Origin: Orientallactaga sibirica | Lineage: Eukaryota; Chordata; Mammalia; Rodentia; Dipodidae | Direction of reading: 5' to 3' | NCBI GenBank assembly: GCA_036365145.1 | Contig: JAEOAD010000048.1 | Coordinates: 14,962,001-15,026,000 of the forward strand | DNA: 64,000 bases | Shown here: positions 25,828 through 38,000 of the stretch, one piece after another | How positions within the stretch are numbered: position 1 is the stretch's first letter | Layout of the letters: the number at the start of each line of letters is the position of its first letter | Notes under the pieces: model-generated | Told to the model about the DNA's origin: nothing | The model's database searches: none | The model's input: only the letters and a program-made list of their open reading frames with translations | Made by a program: the position numbers and the translations under genes

Positions 25828-26050
25828 TGGGCTGGGGAGATGGCTTAGTAGTTACTGCGCCTGACTGCTAATCCTAAGAACGCCTGTTAGATTCTCCAGG
25901 TCCCACTTTTAGCCAGATGCAAAGTGACACAAGGGCGCAATGCCGGACTTGCCCACAAGGGGCTGCATGTGTCTGGAGTTCGATCACAGTGGCTGAGAGC
26001 CCGCTGGCATGTCTCTCTGTCTCTCTCTCTCTCTCTGACTCTCTTAAAAA
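25828..26050 (+). mobile_element. Expanded B2-like SINE variant
   Basis: Plus-strand long form with 'agtgacacaagggcgcaatg', 'cttgcccacaaggggc' and 'gcatgtgtctggagttcgat'. It matches the copy at 21915-22142 in the extra block, so the two share a source lineage. Confidence 0.75.
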
Positions 26051-26106
26051 ATTTTATTTATTTATTTATTTATTTGGACCAGAGTGAGACCCTACCTTGC
26101 AAAAAC

Positions 26107-26141
<35 letters not shown>

Positions 26142-27207
26142 ATTTATTTAAAGAGAGAGAAGTGAATGGTATGCCAGGGTCTCTTGTCATTGTAGAAGAA
26201 GTCCAGGTACATGTACCACTTTGTGCATCTGGCTTTATGTGGGTACTGGGGAATCGAACCTATGCCGTCAGGCTTTGCAGGCAAGTGCTTTAAAGCACTG
26301 AGTCATCTCAGCTAGCCCTTGTCTTGATGTCTTAATTCTACCTCAGCATCTCGAGTGCGGGGGCTTTAGGGGTGTGCCACCACATCCAGATTTCAAGTCT
26401 GTGTCTGTCACTTATACCCGAGAATCTAGGGTGCCAGGCGGGCTTGCAGTGGCCTCTTTCCAGCAGACGCAAGGCTTCATCTGACTCCCTTTCTCCCCGT
26501 TTTGGTGCCAGCGGTCTTCTATGTCTGAGTGTTCTACTGGCTTATGGCCATTCACATTCCTCCTCCATTACCCCCATGGGATTTGAGGAGGGAGCAGAGG
26601 TGTAGGCGTTTGGTAAACCCTCTTGAAATTGCTTGTCACTGGATGCATGCTGGTGACAATACGGAGGAAAGTTAAAATGATTTAACATTTCTAATAACGT
26701 GCTCTTTCCTTCTGCTGAAGTGATTTTGGTTAAGGCACACACACACACACACACTTTTTAAAAAAATATTTTATTTTTTATTTATTTTATTTGAGAGAGA
26801 GAGAGAGACAGAAATAGGCAGGTAGAGAGAGAGAAAGGGTGCACCAGGGCCTCCAGCCACTGCAAATGAACTCCAGATGCATGCACCCCTTGTGCATCTG
26901 GCTTACGTGGGTCCTGGAGAATTGAGCCTCGAACCAGGGTCCTTAGGCTTCATAGGCAAGCATTTAACCGCTAAGCCGTCTCTCCAGCCCACACACACAC
27001 ACTTTTTGAATGTGACTTTTCTGCAGATGAAGTCAAACCTGGAGCCACCAACATGACATAGCTCTCACTGTTTGCAGGGTTAAAGTCATGAAAGAATTTT
27101 ATTTGCTTGAAAATGAATATTCTCTTGTTTGTGAACTTCATAAAAATGGCATCGTAGTGTTTATAGACTACCAGACCCTGATTTCTTTAATAAAAAACAT
27201 ATTGACC

Positions 27208-29760
27208 TGCTTTAGCAGTTACCATCTTGTTGCTGGGATAAAATACCCAACCAGCAGCTTATGGAAGGAAAGGGTTTATTCCTGCCTACAGTTTCAAGAG
27301 GAAGTTTCTTCATGGTAGGAAAAGCCTGACAGTCTTGAGCAGGAAGCCTGAGTCACATCTCCACAGCAGCATGAAAGAAGGAAGGAGTCTGAGTACTGGG
27401 CTTGGAGCTGGGCTGCGTTACCCCAAAGCCCATACCAGCAACACACCTCCTCCAGCAAGGTTCTACCTCCAAAAGTTGTTCAACTTCCCAAATGGCCACC
27501 ATCTGGGGATCAAGTATTCAAAACACATGAGCCTTTGGGGAGCAGTTCATTCAAACCACCACTGTCCAACCCTGGCCCCCATAGACTCATAACCATCTTA
27601 TGACAAAGTGCGTTCAGTCCAACTCTAAAAGTCCCCAAAGTTTTTACTAGTCCCCAAACTGTTCAAAAGCCCAAAGTCCCATGTGAATCTTGGAGACCAC
27701 AGACTCTCAACTGTGAACCCTGTAAATTCAAAACAAGTTACATACTTTCAACACATGAATAAACATGTGGTCATAGAGCACAGAGTAAACAGAATGAGCA
27801 CAAGAAAAGACCAGACCAGTGCCAGATTGAAAACCAACAGGGCAAACAGCAAATCCACAGCACTGTGTCTGGCACAGGACTCCAAAAGGCTTGGGCGATT
27901 CTGCCCTTCCAGCTCTGCTACCTGCTTCTGGGCAGATTCCAATCAAAACCAGGTACCATAGTCCTGGCACCTCCAATATCCTGGGGTCTCTCCACCACAA
28001 CCCACGGTTCAGTTCATCTTCAAAGCTCTATGCCATGGCCCCGATGGCCTCCGTACAGTGAGTAGGACCCTGCTCCGCATCGCCTAGCAGAAGTCTCTAG
28101 AACCATGTTGCCATCCAATGAGCCTCTATTTCTGGCAACTTAATGCTTCCAAAACCAGTACCAGGTGGGCTGAACTGCCAGATTTGTTAATACAAAGGTA
28201 GTCTAAAGCCCAATGTTGAGGAGCAGGAATCTCAGCATTCTTCCTTCTGCCCCCTCCTTTCAAAAGAACCAGCACTCTTCCCATTGTCCCAGTGCAGAGC
28301 GGCTGCCATCCTCAACAGTATTGATCCTTAAACAATCGCAGCTGAAGTGACTGCAGTCTCTGGACCTGGGCTAAAAACCTATCTACACTTCCTTCTGTGC
28401 CAAACTTCCTGTTTTTCATATTCTTCTGCTCTGTATTTTCTCCCACCAAACACATCAATCCGTTACTTCTAAGTCCAACCTTGCTCAAGTTCTCTCAGGA
28501 CATGGGCAGAATGCAACCAGTTGATCTCGTGTACAACCTTCAGCCCAATTCCCAAAAAAAGTCCTTTTTGTCCCCCTTTTTAAATTTTGTTTGTTTTTCG
28601 AGTTAGGGTCTCACTCTAGCCCAGGTTGACCTGGAATTCACTATGTAGTCTCAGGGTGGCCTTGAACTCATGGTGTTCCTCCTACCTGTTTCCCAGGATT
28701 AAAGGTGTGTGCCACCATGCCTGGCTTCAATGAAGTCCTTTATTTCCCCTCTGAAATTCACAAACGGAGCCTCCACAGTCCACTCTTCACTCTGCACTTT
28801 GGTAAGGCTGCTCTAGTCCAAAGTTCCAAGTCCTTCCATATTCCTCACATAGACCAGTTTCAAACCACTAAAATGACACACAGTCAAGTTCATCAAAGCA
28901 ATGACCCCACTTCTTGGTATCTATTTTCTTTTTTAAATTTTAAAAAAATATTTATTTTATTTATTTGAGAGAGAGAAAGAGACAGATAGATAGAGAGACC
29001 GAGAGAGAGAGAGAGAGAGAGAGAAAAGAGAGAGAGAGAGAGTGGGTGTGCAAGGGCCTTCAGCCTCTGTAAACGAACTCCAGACACATGTGCCACCTTG
29101 TGCATCTGTGCATAGGTTCTGGGGAATCAAACCTGGGTCCTTTGGATTCACAGGCAAATGCCTTAACCACTAAGCCAGTTCCCCAGCCCTCTTTTCTTTT
29201 CTTTCTTTATTTATTTGAGAGGGGGGGCAGATAGAGAAAGAATAGGTGTGCCAGGGCCTCTAGAGGCTGCAAACTCCAGACGCACACACCACTTTGTGCA
29301 TCTGGGTTTACGTGGGTACTGAGGAACCAAACCTGGGTCCTTGGGCTTTGTAGGCAAGTGTCTTAACAGCTAAGCCATCTCCCAGCCCCAATTTTCTGTA
29401 GCAGTTGTCTTCTCACTGCTAGGACGAAACATCTGACCAGAAACAGCTTATGGAAGGACAGGATTTGTTCCATCTTACGGTTTTGAGGGGAAGCTTCCTC
29501 ACCGTGGGGAAAGCACAGCCCAGGGCAGAGCAGCTATGCATCACATCTCCTCAGCCGCAGGAGGAAGAAGGAAGAGTAACCCTGCTTACACTGCAAACAG
29601 AGCTAGACTTGAAATCCCAAGACCCCCCCCCCAGAGACACACTTCTTTCTGCAAGGCTCCACCTCCCAAAATGCCCCACAACTTTCCCAATTGCCACCAC
29701 TGGGTACCAAATATTCAAAACACATGAGCTAGTGTGGGGGGGCATATCATTCTAATCACT
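27208..29760 (-). mobile_element. ERVL-MaLR-like LTR element, old and interrupted
   Basis: Two related segments, 27208-27590 and 29398-29760, share a common order: 'cagcttatggaagga', then 'ttcaagaggaag', and near the end 'tattcaaaacacatgagc'. They are read as two LTRs in the same orientation. Between them lies about 1.3 kb of internal-type sequence ('aaagtccc...', 'gtaaattcaaaacaagttac', 'cccacttcttggtatc') resembling mammalian MaLR internal regions in reverse orientation. There is no intact retroviral gene. Three SINEs interrupt it: B1 28585-28727 (-) and B2-like 28935-29188 (-) and 29190-29388 (-). The two LTRs are visibly diverged from each other, so the insertion is old. The family name is from memory of human MaLR elements. 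Confidence 0.6.
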
Positions 29761-30271
29761 AAAAGCTTCAAATATATATTAATATTATGAGCATCTCTAA
29801 CCCAAATATCTGAAATCCAGGCTGCTCCTAAATCTGAAACTTTAAAAAACTATTTTATTTACTTATGAGAGAGAAAGAGAATGGGCATGCTAGGGCCTCC
29901 TGCTGCTGCAAACGAATTCCAGATGCATGTGGCACCTTGTGCATCAGCTTTATGTGGGTCCTGAGGAATCAAACCTGGGTCCTTTGGCTTTGTAGGAAAG
30001 CGCCTTAACTGCTAAGCCAATCTCTCCAGCCCTGAAAAAGAAAGTTTTACTGAAGCCAGGTGTGGTGGCGCACGCCTTTAATCCCAGCACTCGGGAGGCA
30101 GAGGTAGGAGGATCGCCAAGAGTTCGAGGCCACCCTGAGACTGCAGAGTGAATTCCAGGTCAGCCTGAGCTAGAGTGAGACCCTACCTCGGAAAACCAAA
30201 AAAAAAAGAAGAAGAAGAAGAAGGTTTTACTGAGTACACTGTAAGAGGCCACGGGCTGGGTAGTTAAGCCT

Positions 30272-30354
30272 TCCAGACCCGCCCTTTTTTTTTTTTTTTT
30301 TTTTGAAAAGAGAGACAGAGAGAGAGGGAGAGGAAGACATATCCAGACCCGCCC
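30272..30354. mobile_element. SINE tail remnant with target-site duplication
   Basis: A T-run followed by a purine-rich GA stretch, the tail of a B2-like SINE. It is flanked by the 13-base direct repeat tccagacccgccc at 30272-30284 and 30342-30354. Only the 3' end of an element was inserted. Confidence 0.75.
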
Positions 30355-30473
30355 ATTTTTGACATCACATAAGAACACAACTTCTAAGGAGTGCTTGTAG
30401 AGAAGAGGAGGGGGAAGGGTTGGCTACCGCAAGCCTTTCCAACAGGTCTATACAGCAACCCTGCCAGCAGGTG

Positions 30474-30487
30474 GCGCCCTAGCATCA
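30474..30487 (+). promoter_or_regulatory. CTCF-type motif between FLT3 and URAD
   Basis: CCAGCAGGTGGCGC matches the CTCF core consensus CCASYAGRKGGCRS at every position and lies in unique sequence. It sits in the intergenic interval between a blood-specific gene and the URAD-CDX2 block, where an insulator would be plausible. Occupancy is not known from sequence. Confidence 0.6.
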
Positions 30488-31964
30488 CTATTTCTAGATG
30501 GACTTCCAACCCCAGGCCTAATTTCCTAATTAATTGCATCTTGATTTCTGAAAAGGAAATATTAAGTCACAGAAGTAAAGAAAAGATCAATCTGTTGGTT
30601 AGGAAGAAAAACAACCTCCTCGCATATAGCTTCCCTTCATTTATTCCAATGAATGGAATAACTTCATTCCGTTCGCTTATCACTTTCTCAGTCCTGAGTG
30701 GCTAACCCTTTCAATGGCTCCCGCTCTCACACGGAACCCCGAAGCGGGGTGCCTTTCTGCCCACACCCCACAGTCTGTGGCATTTTTTCCTCATATTTTC
30801 TTCCTCTTCCCTTCTTTTCCATGAAAGACTCTGTCAGGAACAGCCTTAGCTGATCTTGTCTATGATCATTCTATGACCATTGTAAAAACTAACTAACTAA
30901 ATAAATAAAATAAATCAGGGCTGGAGAGGTGGCTTAGCGGTTAAGGCATATGCCTGCGAAGCCTAAGGACCCCGGTTCGATTCTCCAGGTCCCTCGTAAG
31001 CCAGATGCACACGGTGGCGTATGCCTCTGGAGAGGCCCTGGCGTGCACATTCTCCCTCTCTCTCTCTCCCTCTCTCTGTCTTTAATAAATAAATAAAAAT
31101 AAAATCTTTAAAAAAAAAACTCAGTGGCATATGGCAGTACTGGCTCTGATTTGTCTATACTACGAACACCAAAAAAAAAAAAAAAAAGTGAGGGGCAATC
31201 GTTAACTAAAACACACACCCCCACATACTTTTTTCTTACTTCCAGGTTTCCAACATGTATCAAATTCTGAATTATCCTAATGAGATAGAAAAGACTTTGA
31301 GGATTTTTTTTTTTTTTTTTTTTTTTGGTAGTTAAATCCATGTTATTCACATTGCTCAGTGCTGGGACACTTGCCTGAGAGAGACATTTTAAAGGAGGAG
31401 GGCTGGAGAGATGGCTCAGTGGTTAAGGTGCTTGCCTACAAAGCCTAAGGACCCAGGTTCAATTCCCTAGTACCCACATAAAGTGGTCTATGTGTCTAGA
31501 GTTCAATTGCACTGGTGAGGAGCTCTAGTGCACCCATTTTCTCCCTCTCTCTCTATCTGCCTCTCTCTCTCTCTCATAAGTAAATACTTTTTTATTTTTA
31601 GGGGCTGGAGAGATGCTTTAATGGTTAAGGCTCTTGCCTGCAAAGCCAAGGGACCCATGTTTGATTTCTCAGGACCCACATAATCCAGATGCACAAGGTG
31701 GCACATGCATCTGGAGTTTGTTTGCAGTGGCCGAAGGCTCTGGTGAGCTCATTCTCTCTGTCTCTCTCTCTACCTATCTACCTTCCCCTTTACTCATTAC
31801 ACAAGCGTTCTGGATCTGCTCCTTCCAGAGGCATTTAAACCATGCCAAGCTGCTGTTGCATAAAGCAAAGTCGTGTGGTCAGCAAATAAAACTCGGTGAG
31901 CAAGAATAACGCACACGGTGAGCAGAAAGAATGGGTGGCCCCCGCTTCTGGTTGAGTGGAAGCA

Positions 31965-32139
31965 ATGGACATGCAGAAAGTCAACTCGATGGACTTTGGA
32001 GAGTTCGTGGATGTGTTTGGGAACGTCATTGAGAGATGTCCTCTGATTGCAGCAGCTGTCTGGTCCCAGCGTCCGTTCTCTGACCTGGAAGACTTAGAAA
32101 GGCATTTTTTTGACTTTATCGATGCTCTCCCGCGGTCAG
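31965..32139 (+). CDS. URAD: URAD exon 1 (OHCU decarboxylase)
   Basis: URAD is 2-oxo-4-hydroxy-4-carboxy-5-ureidoimidazoline decarboxylase, the peroxisomal enzyme that follows uricase and HIU hydrolase and yields S-allantoin. The exon encodes MDMQKVNSMDFGEFVDVFGN and goes on through CPLIAAAVWSQRPFSDLEDL to IDALPRSG, closely matching the human N-terminus (MDIEKVNSMD). I chose the ATG at 31965 because it aligns with the human start and has G at -3 and +4. An upstream in-frame GTG is not a plausible eukaryotic start. Donor gtaagg; the final G starts the Gly codon completed in exon 2. Confidence 0.95.
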
Positions 32140-34450
32140 GTAAGGCCTCAGTGTCAGACGTGCTCTGCGAAATGATTTCAAATATGGTAGAAAAATACGT
32201 TTAGATCATTCTAGTCTAGTTGCTAGTACGTGAGATACTCATTTAGCTGGGGTTTTTTTGTTTTGTTTTGTTTTTTGAGGTAGAGTCTTCGCTCTAGCCC
32301 AGGGCTGTCCTGGAATTCATTATGTGGTCTTAGGGTGTCGTTCAGCTGTTTTTACTGAAAGGCTCAGTAAACATCCCCGGGTTTAGTAAGCAAGAGCTGG
32401 GCTCTTGCAAGTGTTAGGCTCTATGTGCAGTGAAGGAATGTATGTCAGGAGCCAGGAGGCAGAGATAGGAGGGATTGAGGCCAGCCTGAGACTACATAGT
32501 GAATTCCAGGTCAGTCTGGGCTAGAGTGAGAACCTACCTCAAAAAGAGTGAAAAAAACAACAACAACAAAAAAAAAAACAAAAAAAACCCCCAAAACTGT
32601 GTGTTAGGGCTGGGTAACCTGGCTGTTGACTACATGGAGGAACCGGGCAAAGACCTCGGTGAACTAGAGGTCAAAAATCTGAGGGCCCGCCCCTTTCCAG
32701 CCACCCTTTGTCCACCTTGGCAGTCCACTAGATTCAAGAGAGGAGGCAGTGGGTTTTCAGTAGATCTCAGGGACCCAGAGCTGACATTTTTGCAGAAAGG
32801 ACCAGTTTGGACTAGATTCAAAGGGAAGTGAATTCATTTAGCTAGGCTCCCTGGGGGGGCAGACAGGGGAGAAGAGAGCTGAATGAATCCTTGTGGAGAA
32901 AGGGGAGTCAGCTGTCAATTTTGTCTGGTGAGAGAAAAAAATGGAGACACTTCTTACCATGGGGTAGGAAAGAAGGGACCTCGAGTTTAGGTGAGCCGGT
33001 GAGACGGAAGTGGCACGGCTAGTGGTTCCTAGCCCAGGCTGCCCCCCCCACGCGCCTCTGCCCCCATAGGCTGTCTTGGACTTGGGGCCAGGGTGATGTA
33101 CCCTCAGGGAACAAAGACAAGGGTCAAGGGCAATTTCCATACTGAGGCCTTCTTCAGACATTGGCAGGGAAAGAGACCTGCTGTTCTCTACCCACCAAGG
33201 ATCTGGAAGCCAGGACAGGCTGACATCTCCGATGGCTTCCGGTCCTCACACAAATGTCTCAGTGTGACCAACTTGCTTTAATTCGCTTTAGGCAATCTAG
33301 GAAGAACAGAAAGTAATGTCATAAAATTAAACTGGGGCTGGACAGATAGCTTAGCTGTTAAGGCACTTGCCTTCAAAGCCTAAGAACCATGTTCGGCTCT
33401 CCATGTCCCACATAAGCCAGCTGCACAAGGTGACACAAGTGTGCAAGGTCGCATATGTGCACAAGGTAGTACAAGCATCTGGAGTTTGAATGCAGTGGCT
33501 GGAGGCCCTGGCATGCCAATTCTTTCTCTCTCTGTCTCATAAAATAAGATAAAATTTTTTTCAAAAAAAATAAAATTAGGCCGGCCATGGTAGCGCATGC
33601 CTTTAATCCCACCACTCAGGAGGCAGAGGTAGGAGGATCGTCATGAGTTCGAGGCCACCCTGAAACTACATAGTGAATTCAGGTCAGCCTGGACCAGAAT
33701 GGGACCCTACCTCAAAAAAAAACAAAAAAATAATAAATTAATAAATTAAACTGAAGCCAGGATTGGTGGCTCATACCTATAACCCCAGTACTTGGGTGGT
33801 TGACACAGGAGGGTCCCTGACTTCCAAACCAGTCTGGACTACAGTGAAATCCTGTTTCAAAAAACATACAATTGACAGAAATGTCAGGGACTTAGAGATA
33901 CCCACTTCTTGGCATTTCTCCAAAGTGCAGAGGGGAGGGGAACTGACAGACCTGGAACCTTCTGACCTCTGACTCCTAGCCCAGCCCAGGCCCAGCTTGT
34001 CAGCCAAAGCTGGGAAGAGCAAGAGCCCAGAAGAGCCCAAGCTCACAATCTGACAGCAGAGTGATAACGGCAAAGTGAGGGCCTTCTCAGCCATGGAGAA
34101 AACTTCTTTAAAAGGGTTCCAAGGGGGCCAGAGGGATGGCTCAGTACTTAAGGTGCTTGCTTGCAAAGCCTAAGGACCCAGGTTTGGTTTCCATATACAT
34201 GCATCCACAGATGCACAAGGTGGTGCATGAGTCTGGAGTTCATTTGCAGTGGTTAGAGGCCTTGGTATACCCATTTTCTCTGTCTATCTATCTATCTTCT
34301 TTTTTTTTCTCTCTCAAGGTTGGGTCTCACTCTAGCCCAGGCTGACCTGGAATTCACTATGTAGTCTCAGGGTGGTTTTGAACTCACAACAATCTTCCTA
34401 CCTCTGCCTCCCGAGTGCTGGGATTAAAGATGTGAGCCACCCCACCCAGC

Positions 34451-34452
<2 letters not shown>

Positions 34453-34496
<44 letters not shown>

Positions 34497-34589
34497 ATCT
34501 GTCTATCTATCTATCCATCCATCTATCCATCTGCCTTTCTCTCTCATAAAAAAAAGAAAGAAAGGAAGAAAGGAAGAAAGGAAGAAGGA

Positions 34590-34631
<42 letters not shown>

Positions 34632-34640
34632 AAAGGAAGG
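34453..34640. repeat. (TATC)n then (GAAA/GGAA)n microsatellites
   Basis: TATC units at 34453-34530 with some TATCCATC variants, then GAAA/GGAA units at 34549-34640. They lie where a B2-like TC-rich tail would be, so both probably expanded from SINE tails. Confidence 0.85.
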
Positions 34641-35240
34641 AGGAGCCATGTATTCTGTGTGTGTGGTGAAGTCTGGCACATGCTAGACAAGCTACCACTA
34701 AGGTACATTCCCAGCCCTCGCCTGAATTTTTTTCTAACAGGAAAAAGAAGGGGAAGAACCCCAAGGAACCCCGTGATTTGTCTTAATGCCCATACTGGTG
34801 GGGGGGAGGAATGCATTGATAAAGAAAAGGTAACATGAATAAATTTGTTTTGTTTTGTTTTTCAAGGTAGGGTCTCACTCTAGGCCAGGCTGACCTGGAA
34901 TTCACTATGTAGTCTCATGGCGTTCCTCCTACCTCTGCCTCCCAAGTGCTAGTATTAAAGGCATGCGCCACCATGCAAGGCTAACACGAATAATTTAAAT
35001 GCATTATTCATTGATCTGTCCACTTATTTTAAAAAAAAACAGGGTTTATTTTTCTGTACTTGGAACTTACATAATAAAATGAGAGCAGGGGAGGGCTGGA
35101 GAGATGGCTTAGTGGTTAAGGCGTTTGCCTACCAAGCCACAGGACCCAGGGTCAATTCCCCAGTACCCACGTAAGCCAGATGCACAAGGTGGCACATGCA
35201 TCTGGAGCACGTTTGGAGTGGCTACAGGCCCTGGTGTGCC

Positions 35241-35275
<35 letters not shown>

Positions 35276-36060
35276 ACTGCCTCCTCTGTCTCTTCCTCTC
35301 AAATAAATAAAAAAAATATTTTTAAAAAATGAGAGCAGGGGAGACGGCTCAGTGGTTAAAGGCACTTGCTTGCAGGCTTGCGTAATACAATGACAACAAA
35401 CCTGTTTGCACCTCCTCCCCTGTCAACACTTGTCTCTGAACCTTTGGCTAGGGTTCTGGCTTCCAAATCCGCTTACGCTTTTGAGCCCGTGGACATGGGC
35501 AGGACTGGGCACTTAGCTCCATCACTTCTGATGTCGGTGTCCATTTTCCTCCTCACGTGTCAGTCTCCTATCTTCTGGTCACTGTCAGAAGCCCAGGTCT
35601 CTTTGTCAGTAGGATACTAAGGATTTTTTCCCTTCGAGACAGAGTTTCACGTACCCCAGGCTGGCCTCAGTTTTGCTGTGTGGCTGAGGATGACCTTGAC
35701 CTTCTGATCCTCCTGTCTCTACCTCCCAAGTGCTGGGCTTACAGGCATGTTTCAACAGACTTAGTTGACGTGGTGCTGGGGATGTAACTGTGGGCTTGGA
35801 GTGGGCTGGCCATGCATTCTACCAACCGGGTCACGTTGCTAGCCCTGGACATTAGCTGAAGGAACAAACAGAGATGTTCCTACCATTGGCCATGGCTGTG
35901 CATGCCTATAATTTCAGTCTGAGGCAGGAAGAGCCCACTCTCAAGGCCTGCTTGGGCTACCTATTAAGACCCTCGTTCAAGAATCAAATTATTCTTAAGG
36001 TGATAGACAGATCCTGGTATAACCTCCTTTCCTCATATTTTTTTCATTTTTTATTTTGCT

Positions 36061-36064
36061 TATT

Positions 36065-36103
<39 letters not shown>

Positions 36104-36106
36104 TTT
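36061..36106. repeat. (TTTA)n microsatellite
   Basis: About eleven TTTA units that form the reverse-oriented AAATAAATA tail of the B2-like SINE ending at 36308. Confidence 0.9.
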
Positions 36107-36972
36107 GAGAGTGACAGAGAGAGAGAAAGAGGCAGATAGATAGATAGAGAATGGGCCTGCCAGGGCCTCCAGCCACTGCAAAGGAACTCCAGTTGCATGC
36201 GCCACTTTGTGCATCTGGCTTACGTGGGTCCTGGGGAATTGAGCCTCTAGCCGGGGTCCTTAGGCTTCACAGGCAAGTGCTTAACTGCTAAGCCATCTCT
36301 CCAGCCCCCTTCCCTCATATTTTAAAAATAGTTTCATTTATTTATTTGCAAGCAGAGAGAGAGAGAGAAAAGAGAGACAGACAGAGAAAACAAGCACATC
36401 AAGGCCCCCACTCCAGTTGCTGTAAATGAACTCCAGATGTACAATGTCACTTTGTGCATCTGGGAAAATCAAGCCTAGGTCATTAGGCTTTGCAGACAAG
36501 TGCCTTAATGGCTAAGCCATCTCTTCAGCCCCTCCCTCATATTTTAATGGGAGTGACTGTGATAAGTCACTGGAACAAAGCGACTGCAGAGAGTTTGGGA
36601 TAATTGGGCTGTTCCTTGCATTTCCACACACTCTTCTGTGGGGGCTGTCTGTGCTGACAGAGCCATGTCTCAGCACTCTGCTGGTGTCCATGCTAGTCCT
36701 AGAGGCAGCCAGGAGCAAAGCTTCCATGCTATCTGGGTGCCTGCTTTGTACCTAACCATCTTTTTTTTGTTGTTTGTTATTTTATTTTTCAAGGTAGGGT
36801 CTCACTCAAGCTCAGGCTGACCTGAAATTCACTGTGTCATCTCAGGGTGGCCTTGAACTCATGGTGATCCTCCTACTTCTGCCTCCTGAGAGCTGGGATT
36901 AAAGGTGTGCACCACCACACCTGGCTATACCTCATCATCTTAACAACATTAGATAAGTGATGGTAATAATGA

Positions 36973-37024
36973 TAGATGGATAGATAGATAGATAGATAGA
37001 TGATAGATAGATAGATAGATGATA
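36973..37024. repeat. (GATA)n microsatellite
   Basis: GATA/GATG units in unique sequence, just before an old MIR element. Confidence 0.9.
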
Positions 37025-37069
37025 GCCCTATTGCACTTTTACCACTGCTGTGTTACCAGGCATGTACTC

Positions 37070-37230
37070 AGACAGCTCGCATTTACTAACTTATTAATTC
37101 TCCTAATGACCCTTGATAATGACTATCATTGTTATTATTTCCCCCCACTTTACACATGAGAAAACAGAGGAACAGTGAATAAGTAGCTTGAGCAAAAACA
37201 CACAGCTAGAAAGTGGTTGAATGAACCTCT
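37070..37230 (+). mobile_element. MIR SINE
   Basis: Contains the recognisable late MIR blocks: 'aattctcctaatgaccc', 'ccactttacacatgagaaaa', 'acacacagctagaaagtgg'. Better preserved than the copy at 7093-7290. Confidence 0.75.
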
Positions 37231-37857
37231 ACTGACCAATAGTCAATACAACGGCTTTTGAAGAAAGTGGCAGAACCAGAAGTTAACCCCATAGCTTTTG
37301 AAGGATTTTTCCAGAGACTTAGAAACAGTCTGATAAGGTTTTAGGGATTTCATTTATTCACTAATTTACTCAATTAACATTAATGCTTGATGTCCTGGGC
37401 CCCGTGTTTCTTTGTCCAAACAGTCAAATCAAATGGCACAAGCAGCCACCCAGACATGGTGATTATAGTTCATGATAATCTGTGCGTACTTGAAAATTGC
37501 TTGGAGTGAGGATTTTTATTTTATTTTTTTTTATTTTTTATTTTTTTGGTTTTTCGAGGTAGGGTCTCACTCTGGTCCAGGCTGACCTGGAATAAACTAT
37601 GTAGTCTCAGGGTGGCCTCGAACTCATGGTGATCCTCCTACCTCTGCCTCCCAAGTGCTGGGATTGAAGGCGTGCGCCACCACACCTGGCTACAAATAAA
37701 TATTTTTTAAAAAAATAAAAATCCTGCCAGGTGTGGTGGCGCACGCCTTTAATCCCAGCACTTGGGAGGCAGAGGTTCAAGGCCTCCTTGAGACTATATA
37801 GTGAATTCCAGGTCAGCCTAGGCTAGAGTGAAGCCCTACCTTGAAAAACAAACAAAA

Positions 37858-37859
37858 CA

Positions 37860-37915
<56 letters not shown>

Positions 37916-38000
37916 GAGAAAGAAAGAAAGAAAAAAAGAAAAAAGAAAGGAAGGAAGGAAGGAAGGAAGGAAGGAAGGAAGGAAGGGAAAAGAAAGAGGA
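37858..38000. repeat. (AAAG)n(AAGG)n microsatellite
   Basis: Purine-only tract of about 140 bases grown from the tail of the B1 at 37725-37858, changing from AAAG to AAGG units. Long mirror-type purine tracts of this kind can form triplex DNA. Confidence 0.9.

Larger units (their letters stand above)
23906..27207. other. FLT3-URAD intergenic region, proximal part
   Basis: Repeats: B1 24007-24160 (-); B1 24170-24325 (-) followed by a T run; B1 24810-24960 (+) and 25014-25170 (+); B2-like 25172-25370 (-); B1 25430-25565 (-); L1 3' fragment 25650-25810 (-); expanded B2-like 25828-26050 (+); a B1 tail fragment 26078-26120; B2-like 26130-26318 (-); B2-like 26770-26992 (-), which sits in a CA repeat and has duplicated part of it. 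The stretch 24476-24790 is unique, moderately GC-rich and unassigned. Also unassigned: 26390-26740 and 27000-27207. Confidence 0.7.
29761..31964. other. URAD upstream region
   Basis: Repeats: B2-like 29843-30033 (-), B1 30055-30215 (+), a short SINE-tail insertion 30272-30354, B2-like 30917-31110 (+), 31400-31590 (+) and 31600-31785 (+). The interval 30355-30900 is SINE-free and contains a CTCF-type motif. Only about 180 bases of non-repetitive DNA separate the last SINE from the URAD start codon. No TATA box or CpG island is evident. Confidence 0.7.

Noticed and set aside
31956..31964. An upstream in-frame GTG as a start for URAD
   Set aside because: Non-ATG initiation is not needed. The ATG at 31965 aligns with the human N-terminus.
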